Below, piece after piece: positions 7,414-17,262 of a stretch of 64,000 nt of DNA; the first letter of the stretch is position 1; every line of letters begins with the position of its first letter. This DNA comes from Pseudonocardia sp. TRM90224 (GTDB lineage: Bacteria > Actinomycetota > Actinomycetes > Mycobacteriales > Pseudonocardiaceae). The position numbers and the translations under genes are program-made. The DNA is taken from NCBI RefSeq assembly GCF_021245725.1, contig NZ_JAJGSX010000003.1, forward strand, positions 806,001 to 870,000, read 5' to 3'. Under the pieces are notes generated by a model that worked only from the letters and a program-made list of their open reading frames with translations, had not been told where the DNA came from and searched no databases.

Positions 7414-8169
7414 ATGGCCGTATCGCTGCCGACCGCCGCTGACGTCCGCAAGGTCCGTGAGCAGGCTGCCAAGAACGCCGCAGAGCGTGCCGAGATCGCC
7501 CGCACCCCGCTGCTGGCCGTCCTGGGCGCCGGTGACCTCGCGGTCACGTCCGTGTCCAAGGCCGTCATCGAGGCCCGGGCCCGCGCCACCGCGCAGGCCG
7601 AGGGTGTGCAGGCGCGTGTCGCCGAGCTGCCGCAGCGCTTCACCGCCGACGAGCTGCGCAAGATCGTCGCGGAGCTGCGCACGCAGGCCGAGCAGGCCTA
7701 CGTCGACTTCGCGGAGCGCGGCGAGAAGGCGTGGGGCAAGATCCGCACGCAGCCGCAGGTCAAGCAGGCCATCGAGACGCTCGAGGGCTACAGCGAGAAG
7801 CTCGACGCCCGCGTCGACGTCCTGGTGGACGACGCGCACGACGCCGCCGAGAAGGCGCTTGCCGCCGTCACCACCCAGACCCGCTCCACCGGCGAGCGTG
7901 TCGCCCGTGCGACCCAGCGCTTCAGCGGCCAGGCCGCCGAGGCCGTGACGGAGGCGGGCAAGACCGTCGCCGAGAACATCGAAGAGGCCGGTGACGAGGC
8001 GGCGCACGAGACCCGCAGCGCCACCCGCAAGGCCGCCAGCCGCACCGCGCCGAAGACCGCGCCGAAGACCGCGCCGAAGACCGAGGCCAAGGCGCCGGCC
8101 AAGCCGGCAGCCCGCAAGCCGGCCACCCGCTCGACGGGTGCCGCGAACGGGAGCAAGACCACCAGCTGA
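7414..8169 (+). CDS. hbhA: Heparin-binding haemagglutinin-like protein (HbhA homologue)
   Basis: A 251-residue protein. It has a long helical, charged coiled-coil region (about 1-190) and a C-terminal Lys/Ala/Pro-rich tail with APKT repeats and AKAPAKPAARKPATR. This is the architecture of HbhA, the surface adhesin whose lysine-rich tail binds heparan sulphate in mycobacteria. In non-pathogens the family is thought to act in cell aggregation or lipid-inclusion handling. I start at the ATG at 7414, because AAGGAG lies eight bases upstream. A GTG at 7405 would overlap the preceding stop. Confidence 0.8.
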   Translation: MAVSLPTAADVRKVREQAAKNAAERAEIARTPLLAVLGAGDLAVTSVSKAVIEARARATAQAEGVQARVAELPQRFTADELRKIVAELRTQAEQAYVDFAERGEKAWGKIRTQPQVKQAIETLEGYSEKLDARVDVLVDDAHDAAEKALAAVTTQTRSTGERVARATQRFSGQAAEAVTEAGKTVAENIEEAGDEAAHETRSATRKAASRTAPKTAPKTAPKTEAKAPAKPAARKPATRSTGAANGSKTTS

Positions 8170-8188
8170 GCTGGTTCCGCAATACCAT

Positions 8189-8221
8189 GCGCCCCCGAGG
8201 TCTCCCGCGCCTCGGGGGCGC
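8189..8221 (+). terminator. Hairpin after hbhA
   Basis: Perfect 12-bp GC-rich arms (8189-8200 and 8210-8221) enclose a 9-base loop, twenty bases after the hbhA stop codon. There is no T-tract, as is common for actinobacterial intrinsic terminators. It separates hbhA from the DUF2516 gene. Confidence 0.75.
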
Positions 8222-8261
8222 TGCCCTGTCCGGATACGGCCCTTGCACGTAGTCTGAAGGC

Positions 8262-8573
8262 GTGAATCTGCTGTACGACCTCGACGACTACGTGCTGTAC
8301 GGGCTCTGGATACTCGCGATGCCGGTGGGGGCCTACGCGTTCATCCACGCACTCATGCAGCGAGCCGAGGCCTTCACGGCAGCCGACAAGTTGACCAAAC
8401 CGGCGTGGCTCGGGATCACCGGCGCGAGCCTGCTCGTGCTCATCGTCTTCCGCGACGGCCCCGGTGGCAGCGGCACCCTCTTCTGGCTCGCCGCGCTCGT
8501 CGCCGTGCTCGTCTACATCGTCGACGTCAAGCCGGCAGTCGTCGGCGTACAGGGCGGCGGCCAGCGCTGGTGA
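8262..8573 (+). CDS. DUF2516 family membrane protein (Rv0476-like)
   Basis: A 103-residue protein with three predicted membrane helices (LYGLWILAMPVGAYAFIHAL, ITGASLLVLIVF, LFWLAALVAVLVYIVDV). It ends VDVKPAVVGVQGGGQRW, as expected for DUF2516. Its position after the XRE-hbhA pair repeats the Rv0474-Rv0476 order. The GTG at 8262 is the only good start, and its stop overlaps the start of the next gene. Function unknown. Confidence 0.85.
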   Translation: MNLLYDLDDYVLYGLWILAMPVGAYAFIHALMQRAEAFTAADKLTKPAWLGITGASLLVLIVFRDGPGGSGTLFWLAALVAVLVYIVDVKPAVVGVQGGGQRW

Positions 8574-9121
8574 ACGAATGGTCCGTGCTCGGCACCCTCG
8601 TCGCGGTGCCCGCTCTCGATCGTCCTGACCTGCTCGCCGACCCCGTTGCGCATGCTCTGAAGCTGCTCGACCCCGCCGACGCCGCACGCGTCGGCGTCGC
8701 CGAGATCGACCCCGGTCTCGCCGATACCGCGCAGTTCTGCGAGGCGTACGGCTCCCCGATGGACGGCTCGGCCAACTGCGTCGTCGTCGCCGGCCGTCGC
8801 GGCGAGGACACCCGCTACGCGGCGTGCCTGGTGCTCGCGAGCACCCGCGCCGACGTGAACGGGCTGGTCCGCAAGCGGCTCAACGCCCGCAAGGCGTCGT
8901 TCGCGCCGATGGACGACGCCGTCGCGCTCTCCGGCATGGAGTACGGCGGCATCACGCCCGTCGGGCTGCCCGAGGGGTGGCCGGTGCTGGTCGACGCCGC
9001 CGTTGCGGCCGCGCCCGCCGTCGTCATCGGCAGCGGCGTGCGGCACTCGAAGCTGGCGCTGCCCGGCTCGCTGGCCGCCGCCCTCCCGGGCGCCGAGGTG
9101 ATCGAGGGCCTCGCCCGCTGA
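8570..9121 (+). CDS. YbaK/EbsC family aminoacyl-tRNA deacylase-like protein
   Basis: A 183-residue protein. It shows the YbaK/prolyl-tRNA-editing fold in GSANCVVVAGRRG, RKASFAPMDDAVALSGMEYGGITPVGLP and VVIGSGVRHSKLALPG. These proteins hydrolyse mischarged tRNAs such as Cys-tRNA(Pro) in trans. The GTG start at 8570 overlaps the DUF2516 stop (GTGA), implying co-translation. The exact tRNA substrate is not deducible. Confidence 0.85.
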   Translation: MNEWSVLGTLVAVPALDRPDLLADPVAHALKLLDPADAARVGVAEIDPGLADTAQFCEAYGSPMDGSANCVVVAGRRGEDTRYAACLVLASTRADVNGLVRKRLNARKASFAPMDDAVALSGMEYGGITPVGLPEGWPVLVDAAVAAAPAVVIGSGVRHSKLALPGSLAAALPGAEVIEGLAR

Positions 9122-9217
9122 TCGGGAGTCCTACCGCGCGTCACCGCCACGCTCCGCCTGCATCGGAGATGGCGGAGGCGCATCGTGGGATTACCCAACC
9201 CTGGTCCTTGCTTCAGG

Positions 9218-9340
9218 ATGAGCGTCACCGGCACCGTGGTGATCGTGCTGGTCGCGCTCATCGCCGCGATCGATCTCGCCTCAGCCATGCCACTCGTGTG
9301 GAGGGCTGACCTTCTTGGGTCCGTCCCGGCCCGTGAGTAG
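9218..9340 (+). CDS. Possible single-helix small membrane protein
   Basis: A 40-codon frame starts MSVTGTVVIVLVALIAAIDL and continues to a TAG at 9338. It would encode one N-terminal membrane helix and a short polar tail. The ribosome binding site is weak. It lies in the 270-base gap before the DUF4328 gene, in a different frame, so it could instead be the remains of that gene's N-terminus. Unproven. Confidence 0.3.
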   Translation: MSVTGTVVIVLVALIAAIDLASAMPLVWRADLLGSVPARE

Positions 9341-9390
9341 GAGCCCAGCACGGACCTGGTCGTTGCGGGAGCCTGGTCGCAGCCCTCACC

Positions 9391-10152
9391 TTGGGCTGCA
9401 CGTTCGCCTTCATCGCCGCCGACCTGATGTTCGTCACATGGTGCGGGGAAGCGCGCACCAACTCGCTCGGAGCCTTGCGGACCAGCCCTGATTGGGTGGT
9501 CTGGACAAGGTTCCCGCCAGCGGACCTGCACGACATGTGGCGTGTTCTCGCGCGATGGGCGCCGGCCGGGGTGTCGCCGCCGATGATCGGTTGGAACACG
9601 GCCTGGGGATCCGGGGCGTTCGCCCACTTCGTCACGGGACTCTTCGATACGGCGCGGACACCGCTGGAGCTGGACGCAGCGACGGCCGCCTGGACGGTCA
9701 GCGCGATCAGTTACATCGCAGCCGCTTGGCTGGTCGGGCTGGGCCTGCACGTGGTTGCCGGCGTCGCCGTCATCGTGTGGCTGCGCAGGGCGAGGGCGAA
9801 CGCCGAGCAGCTCTACCCGGCCGGGCACTTCCGGTACGGCGCCGGCTGGGCGATCGGTTCCTGGTTCGTCCCGATCATGAACCTGGTCGTCCCCTTCAAG
9901 ATCGTCGGCGAGGTGTGGACGGCCAGCAGGCCCGGCCTCGGCCTGGAGGCCGCCGAGCTGTCCCGTCAGCCGACCGACCCGAGGGTCGGCTGGTGGTGGG
10001 CGTGCTGGCTCGGGTCGTGGGCCGTCAGCTGGATCTCCGCCCGGGTGCCGGGATCGCCCGCGGCGCTCGGGTTGTTGAGCACGGTGTCGGCCCTCTTGGA
10101 GATCGGCGCCGCGGTGCTGCTCATCGTGATCGTCCGCCGGATCAGCAGGTGA
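9391..10152 (+). CDS. DUF4328 domain-containing membrane protein
   Basis: A protein of about 253 residues. It has a membrane helix near the start, another pair at about residues 100-135 (ISYIAAAWLVGLGLHVVAGV), the DUF4328 core (FRYGAGWAIGSWFVPIMNLV with PFKIVGEVW) and C-terminal helices. The start is uncertain: the frame is open from 9337, but its only usual start codons are the TTG at 9391 and the ATG at 9427, and neither has a strong ribosome binding site. The N-terminus may be degraded. Function unknown. Confidence 0.65.
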   Translation: MGCTFAFIAADLMFVTWCGEARTNSLGALRTSPDWVVWTRFPPADLHDMWRVLARWAPAGVSPPMIGWNTAWGSGAFAHFVTGLFDTARTPLELDAATAAWTVSAISYIAAAWLVGLGLHVVAGVAVIVWLRRARANAEQLYPAGHFRYGAGWAIGSWFVPIMNLVVPFKIVGEVWTASRPGLGLEAAELSRQPTDPRVGWWWACWLGSWAVSWISARVPGSPAALGLLSTVSALLEIGAAVLLIVIVRRISR

Positions 10153-10182
10153 CAGGGCGTCTGACAGGGCGTCCGGCGGGTA

Positions 10183-10201
10183 TTGAGCCGAGTAGGCTCA
10201 A
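10183..10201. promoter_or_regulatory. HAIR-type HspR operator upstream of lon
   Basis: TTGAGCCGAGTAGGCTCAA is a perfect 7-bp inverted repeat with a 5-base spacer. It contains TTGAG-N9-CTCAA, which is the core of the HAIR element (CTTGAGT-N7-ACTCAAG) bound by HspR. It lies 75 bases before the lon start codon. Streptomyces lon is a known HspR target, so heat-shock derepression is expected. Confidence 0.75.
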
Positions 10202-10275
10202 AGTTCCTGCGTTCACTCGCAGCGGACTTGCTTGAGCGCTGGAACAAGTTCAACGGTGTAACTGTTGGACGGGGC

Positions 10276-12582
<2,307 letters not shown>

Positions 12583-12600
12583 TCCTGATCACCGCCTGAC

Positions 12601-12632
12601 GGGTGGTCGCGTGGTTCTCCACGCGACCACCC
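12601..12632 (+). terminator. Terminator hairpin after lon
   Basis: Perfect 14-bp arms (12601-12614 and 12619-12632) close a TTCT tetraloop and are followed by GTTTG. The stem starts 18 bases after the lon stop. It is a strong intrinsic terminator candidate separating lon from the BBE oxidoreductase gene. Confidence 0.85.
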
Positions 12633-12706
12633 GTTTGCGTATCGCGGGCCGGTTAATGCTGCTCCTTCCAGCAGCGACGTCACCCCGGACGTCCTGAGGA
12701 GGAGAC

Positions 12707-14107
12707 ATGACCCAGACGATCGGCGACGGGCTCGCGGCACTGCGATCGGCGATGGAGGGGATCGTGCTGATCCCCGGCGACGGCGACGCGTACGACGACG
12801 GCAGGCGGGTGTGGAACGGCGGCATCGACCGGCGTCCCGGCGTCATCGCGCGCTGCGCCTCGACGGCCGACGTCGTGGCGGCTGTCGACTTCGCGCGGGA
12901 GTACAACCTCGAACTGGCCGTGCGCGGCGGCGCGCACAACACGTCCGGCACCGCGGTCTGCGACGGCGGCCTCATGATCGACCTGAGCCGGCTGAACGCG
13001 GTGACCGTCGACCCGGGAGCGCGCACGGCGCTCGTCGGCGGCGGCGCTTTGCTCGGCGACGTCGACGCGGCCTGCCAGGCGCACGGTCTCGCCGTCCCGG
13101 CCGGCGTCGTCAGCCATACCGGCGTCGGCGGGCTCACGCTCGGCGGCGGCATGGGCTGGCTGACGCCCAAGCTCGGGCTGACGATCGACAACCTGCTCTC
13201 GGCGGAGGTCGTCCTGGCCGACGGGCGGGTGGTGCGTGCGGCCGCGGACGAGCACCCCGACCTGTTCTGGGCGCTGCGCGGCGGCGGCGGGAACTTCGGC
13301 GTGGTCACCCGGTTCGAGTTCCGCCTGCACGAGGTCGGCCCGATGATCGACTTCGCGCTGCTGTTCTGGAGCCTCGAAAAGGGCGCCGACGTGCTCACGC
13401 ACGTGCGGGACGTCGTGGCGGGGCTCCCGGAGGACATCTCGTCGGCGATCCTGCTGATGAACGCCCCGCCGGCGCCGTTCGTCCCCGAACAGCACCACTT
13501 CGCCGCCGGGTACGCGTTGGTCCTTCCCGGCTTCGGGGCGTCGCAGGCCCACGCGGAGATCGTGGCCGCCATCCGCGACGCACTGCCGCCGCTGTTCGAG
13601 CTGGTCACGCCGATGCCGTACGTCGCGCTGCAGCAGCTGATCGACGAGGCCACGGCGTGGGGGTTCCACGTCTACGAGAAGGCCACCTACGTGGAGGACC
13701 TGACGGACGACGTCATCGACGTGATCGTCGAGCACGGCCGGCGCAAGAACTCGCCGCTCTCCCTCATGCAGTTGACGCGCCTCGACGGTGCCTACAGCCG
13801 TGTCGGCGACGACGAGACGGCGTTCGGCGGCGGCCGGTCCCCGCGCTACTCCGTCGCGATCGTCGGGATGGCGCCCGACCCGGACCTGCTCGCGCTCGAC
13901 CGCAACTGGGTGCGGGAGGTGTGGGACGCCTTGCGACCGCACGCCATCGGCAACGGCGAGGGGTACGTCAACATGCTGGACCAGTACGGCGAGGAGCGGA
14001 TGCGCGCGACGTACGGCAACGCCAAGTACGAGCGGCTCGCCCGGATCAAGGGCGAGTACGACCCCGGAAACCTCCTCCACCTGAACGCCAACATCAAGCC
14101 GGCCTGA
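12707..14107 (+). CDS. FAD-linked oxidoreductase with BBE domain
   Basis: A 466-residue berberine-bridge-type flavoprotein of the PCMH/VAO superfamily. The FAD domain shows RGGAHNTSGTAVCDGGLMIDL, whose histidine is the usual 8-alpha flavin attachment site, and SHTGVGGLTLGGGMGWL. The second covalent site, a cysteine in bicovalent members, is replaced here by Ser-His, so mono-covalent attachment is expected. The C-terminal BBE motif is YDPGNLLHLNANIKP. Substrates in this group are sugars, alkaloids or polyketides, and the substrate here is unknown. GAGGAG precedes the ATG. Confidence 0.9.
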   Translation: MTQTIGDGLAALRSAMEGIVLIPGDGDAYDDGRRVWNGGIDRRPGVIARCASTADVVAAVDFAREYNLELAVRGGAHNTSGTAVCDGGLMIDLSRLNAVTVDPGARTALVGGGALLGDVDAACQAHGLAVPAGVVSHTGVGGLTLGGGMGWLTPKLGLTIDNLLSAEVVLADGRVVRAAADEHPDLFWALRGGGGNFGVVTRFEFRLHEVGPMIDFALLFWSLEKGADVLTHVRDVVAGLPEDISSAILLMNAPPAPFVPEQHHFAAGYALVLPGFGASQAHAEIVAAIRDALPPLFELVTPMPYVALQQLIDEATAWGFHVYEKATYVEDLTDDVIDVIVEHGRRKNSPLSLMQLTRLDGAYSRVGDDETAFGGGRSPRYSVAIVGMAPDPDLLALDRNWVREVWDALRPHAIGNGEGYVNMLDQYGEERMRATYGNAKYERLARIKGEYDPGNLLHLNANIKPA

Positions 14108-14154
14108 GCGCGACCGCCGGGCATGCGGTGTGCCGGCCCGGGCATTGTCGGTGC

Positions 14155-14580
14155 ATGACCTTCGAGCTGCCTGATCCGGCCACCGAGTTCGGCACCCGCG
14201 TCGCGAAGCGCCTCAGCGACGACGTCGTCGTGTGGCTGACGGTCGTCGACTCGTCCGGTACGCCGCAGCCGGGACCGATCTGGTTCGTGTGGGACGGGGA
14301 GACGGCCCTGCTGTACAGCCGCGCCGACGCGAAGCGGCTCGTGCACATGCGCACCAACCCACGGGTCTCGCTGAACCTCGACAGCGCCGACGGCGACGAC
14401 GTCGTCGTGCTGACCGGCGAGATCGCCGAGAGCCCCGACGACCCGGCCATCCCCGAGAACCCGACCTACCTCGCCAAGTACGGCGAGCGGATCACCAAGG
14501 GCTGGGGGACGGCGGAGCAGTTCGGGTCGATCTACTCGGTGCCGCTGCGCTTCCGCCCCACCCGCGTGCGCGGCTTCTGA
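14155..14580 (+). CDS. PPOX-class, probably F420-dependent oxidoreductase
   Basis: A 141-residue split-barrel flavin/deazaflavin-binding protein. The segments VWLTVVDSSGTPQPGPIWFVWDG, LLYSRADAKRLVHMRTNPRVSLNLD and SIYSVPLRFRPTRVRGF match the TIGR03667/Rv3369-like group, which binds coenzyme F420. It is a standalone gene, convergent with purU across a family A palindrome. The substrate is unknown. Confidence 0.85.
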   Translation: MTFELPDPATEFGTRVAKRLSDDVVVWLTVVDSSGTPQPGPIWFVWDGETALLYSRADAKRLVHMRTNPRVSLNLDSADGDDVVVLTGEIAESPDDPAIPENPTYLAKYGERITKGWGTAEQFGSIYSVPLRFRPTRVRGF

Positions 14581-14600
14581 ACTTGCGGGTGCGGACGCCG

Positions 14601-14670
14601 ACTTCCCCACCGTTTTGCCAACCTGCACGCCGTTTCGCCCGTGCAGGTTGGCAAAACGGTGGGGAACTTC
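14601..14670. repeat. Family A palindrome, copy 1
   Basis: Bases 14603-14629 pair perfectly with 14640-14666 (27-bp arms, 10-base loop). The arms carry TTCCCCACCGTTTTGCC followed by AACCTGCAC. The copy fills the space between the convergent PPOX and purU genes, and the purU stop (14669-14671) begins two bases past the arm. This is the symmetric subtype A1. Confidence 0.95.
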
Positions 14671-15589
14671 AGCGGAAGACGACGGTCTTGTTGCCGTGGA
14701 CGAGCACCCGGTCCTCCAGGTGCCAGCGCAGGCCGCGGCTGAGCACGAGCCGTTCGATGTCGCGCCCGCGGCGCACCATGTCGGCGGCCGTGTCGCCGTG
14801 GTCGACCCGGATCACGTCCTGCTCGATGATCGGGCCGGCGTCCAGGTCGGGCGTCACGTAGTGGCAGGTCGCGCCGATCAGCTTGACGCCGCGCGCGTAC
14901 GCCTGGTGGTACGGCCGGGCGCCGACGAACGACGGCAGGAAGCTGTGGTGGATGTTGATCGCCCGGCGGGCCCACCGCTCGCACAGCTGCGGCGGCAGGA
15001 TCTGCATGAACCGCGCCAGCACGATCGCGTCCGGGCTGTGCTTCTCGACGAGGTCGGTGAGCTCGGCGAACGCCTTCGCCTTCGCCGCCGCTCTGCTGCC
15101 GTTGCCCGGCAACGGGAAGTCGACGTGGTGGAACGGCACGTCGTGGGCGCGCACGATGTCGCCTAGCGAGTCGTGGTTGCCGATCACGGCGTCGAGCTCG
15201 ACGGGCAGCTCACCCGCCGTCACCCGGCCCAGCAGGTCGTGGAGGCAGTGCGACTCCTTGCTGACCAGCACGACGGCCCGCTTCGGTTCGCCGGTGTCGG
15301 TCACCCGCCAGTCGGCGTTGCCGCCCAGCTCCGCCGCGACCTCGGCGAACCGCTGCCGCAGCTCCGTCGCGTCGAACGACAGCGAGTCGGCGCGCACGAC
15401 CTGCCGCGTGAAGAACCAGCCCGTCGCGGGGTCGGAGTGGTAACCGGCCTCGACGATCCAGCCGCCGGCTTCGGCGAGGAACCCGGAGATCCTCGCGACG
15501 ATGCCGGTGGTGTCGGGGCAGGCCAGCGTGATGACGTACTGCCGTTCCGGTGCTGCGTCCACGGGCGTCAGTGCTCCTTCGACATCCAT
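14669..15589 (-). CDS. purU: Formyltetrahydrofolate deformylase
   Basis: A 306-residue enzyme that hydrolyses 10-formyl-THF to THF and formate, balancing one-carbon pools for purine synthesis. It has an N-terminal ACT domain (YVITLACPDTTGIVARISGFL) and a formyltransferase domain with AVIGNHDSL, the catalytic set NIHHSFLPSFVGARPYHQA, and a late TCHYVTPDLDAGPIIEQD. The Asn and His of NIHH and the later Asp are the usual active-site residues. The start region overlaps the end of the DUF2505 gene by 22 bases. Confidence 0.95.
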   Translation of the reverse strand: MDVEGALTPVDAAPERQYVITLACPDTTGIVARISGFLAEAGGWIVEAGYHSDPATGWFFTRQVVRADSLSFDATELRQRFAEVAAELGGNADWRVTDTGEPKRAVVLVSKESHCLHDLLGRVTAGELPVELDAVIGNHDSLGDIVRAHDVPFHHVDFPLPGNGSRAAAKAKAFAELTDLVEKHSPDAIVLARFMQILPPQLCERWARRAINIHHSFLPSFVGARPYHQAYARGVKLIGATCHYVTPDLDAGPIIEQDVIRVDHGDTAADMVRRGRDIERLVLSRGLRWHLEDRVLVHGNKTVVFR

Positions 15590-16071
15590 TCGGTCGCGAA
15601 CTTGACCTCGGCCACCAGCAGGTTCTTGATCTGCTCGGCGACGAATCCCTCGATCCGGCCCCCGAAGATGGGCACGTTGACCGAGACCGCGACGTTCACC
15701 CGGAAGTCCGAGCCGCCCGGGGCGTCCACCAGCTCCATCCCGCCCGACGCCGAACCCGGCATCGCCCGCACCGAGACCTCGACGGTGCCGGCGTAGCTGC
15801 CCGGCCCGCGGCGGCTCCAGGTCTCCGACCGTTCGATCTCCAGGTCGCCCGGCAGGAAGCTGCGCAGCGCCGACGGGACGTCACGCGAGTCGATGCCGTG
15901 CCGCAGCCGGTAGCGGGCGCTCTGCTCATCGGCCTGGTGCTCGAGCAGCGCCGCGTTCTTGCCGCCGAGCTGCGCGAGGCGGGCGTTGAGATAGGCGGGA
16001 TCGACCAAGGTCGCGTAGGCGGCGTCGGCCGGCTTGGGGAACGACGACCGGAAGTCGAGCGGACTGGCCAT
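15568..16071 (-). CDS. DUF2505 family protein (Rv0481c-like)
   Basis: A 167-residue protein starting MASPLDFRSSFPKPADAAYATLVDPAYL. DUF2505 proteins resemble the START/SRPBCC fold and probably bind a hydrophobic ligand, and the alternating beta pattern (VEVSVRAMPG, FRVNVAVSVNVPIFGGRIEG) fits. It is divergent from murB, the order I recall for Rv0481c-Rv0482 in mycobacteria. Its stop lies inside purU (22-base overlap), so the two leftward genes are probably co-transcribed. Confidence 0.8.
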   Translation of the reverse strand: MASPLDFRSSFPKPADAAYATLVDPAYLNARLAQLGGKNAALLEHQADEQSARYRLRHGIDSRDVPSALRSFLPGDLEIERSETWSRRGPGSYAGTVEVSVRAMPGSASGGMELVDAPGGSDFRVNVAVSVNVPIFGGRIEGFVAEQIKNLLVAEVKFATEWMSKEH

Positions 16072-16144
16072 GGGCGCAGACCATACTTGACCACCAGGTA
16101 CCAGCTGCTGACCGCCGCCGACGGGTGCGGACGGCCCGGCTACG

Positions 16145-17194
16145 GTGCATGGCGTGCCTGCTTCCGACCTCGCCGCCGTGCCGCTCGCGCCGCTGACGAC
16201 GCTGCGGATGGGCGGCCCGGCGCGCCGGTTCGTCGAGGCGACCACCGCGGAGGCCGTCGTCGAGGAGATCCGGGCCGCCGACGCCGCGCAGGAGCCGGTG
16301 CTGCTGCTCGGCGGCGGCTCCAACGTCGTGATCGCCGATTCCGGCTGGCCCGGCACGGTCGTCCGGGTCGCGAGCACGGGCCGCCGGATCGACCGCAACC
16401 CCGACGGTGGGCTGCTGCTCACCGTCGAGGCGGGCGAGGACTGGGACGAGGTCGTCGCGGGCTGCGTCGCCGACGGCGTCGGCGGGCTGGAATGCCTTTC
16501 CGGCATTCCCGGGCGGACGGGCGCGACGCCGGTGCAGAACGTCGGCGCGTACGGCGTCGAGGTGTCGGAGCTGCTCGTCGACGTCGACCTCTACGACCGG
16601 CGCGCCGACGTCGTCCGCTCCCACGTCCCCGCCGCCGAGCTGGGCCTCGGCTACCGCACGAGCACGTTGAAGGGTCGGTCCGACGCGATCGTCCTGCGGG
16701 TGCGGTTCGCGCTGCCCGGCGGCGCGCGGAGCGCCCCGATCGCGTATGCGGAACTGGCGCGCACGCTCGGCGTCGAGACCGGCGCGACGGTACCGACGCA
16801 CGTCGCCCGGGAAGCGGTGCTCGGCCTGCGCCAGGGGAAGGGCATGGTGCTCGACGCCGCCGACCACGACACGTGGAGCGCCGGCTCGTTCTTCACCAAC
16901 CCGATCGTTCCCGAGTCGCAGGCGCCGGAGGGCGCCCCGCGGTGGCCGGCCGGCGCGGGCCTGGTGAAGCTGCCCGCGGCGTGGCTCATCGAGCGCTCGG
17001 GGTTCCGCCGCGGCCATCCCGGCCCTGGTGGACGGGTTGCGCTGTCCGGGCGGCATGTGCTTGCGCTCACGAACCGCGGTGCCGGCACGACGGCCGACCT
17101 GTTGGCCCTCGCGACGGAGGTCCGGGACGGCGCCCGCCGCGAGACGGGCATCGAGCTGCGCCCCGAACCGGTGCTGATCGGCTGTGATCTTTGA
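16145..17194 (+). CDS. murB: UDP-N-acetylmuramate dehydrogenase
   Basis: A protein of about 349 residues that reduces UDP-GlcNAc-enolpyruvate to UDP-MurNAc in peptidoglycan synthesis. The FAD-binding region shows TTLRMGGPARRFVEA, LLLGGGSNVVIAD and GLECLSGIPGRTGATPVQNVGAYG. The catalytic serine lies in SAGSFFTNPIV, and the C-terminal IERSGFRRGHPG follows. Start choice is between GTG 16145 and GTG 16154 (VPASDLAAVPLAPLTTLR). It lies beside the L,D-transpeptidase gene as in Rv0482-Rv0483. Confidence 0.96.
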   Translation: MHGVPASDLAAVPLAPLTTLRMGGPARRFVEATTAEAVVEEIRAADAAQEPVLLLGGGSNVVIADSGWPGTVVRVASTGRRIDRNPDGGLLLTVEAGEDWDEVVAGCVADGVGGLECLSGIPGRTGATPVQNVGAYGVEVSELLVDVDLYDRRADVVRSHVPAAELGLGYRTSTLKGRSDAIVLRVRFALPGGARSAPIAYAELARTLGVETGATVPTHVAREAVLGLRQGKGMVLDAADHDTWSAGSFFTNPIVPESQAPEGAPRWPAGAGLVKLPAAWLIERSGFRRGHPGPGGRVALSGRHVLALTNRGAGTTADLLALATEVRDGARRETGIELRPEPVLIGCDL

Positions 17195-17262
17195 CAACGA
17201 TGGTGGCCTCGCGGCGTCGGTAGCCTCGAAGAGAGCCTTCGGGCGAAAGGGGACGACCAACG

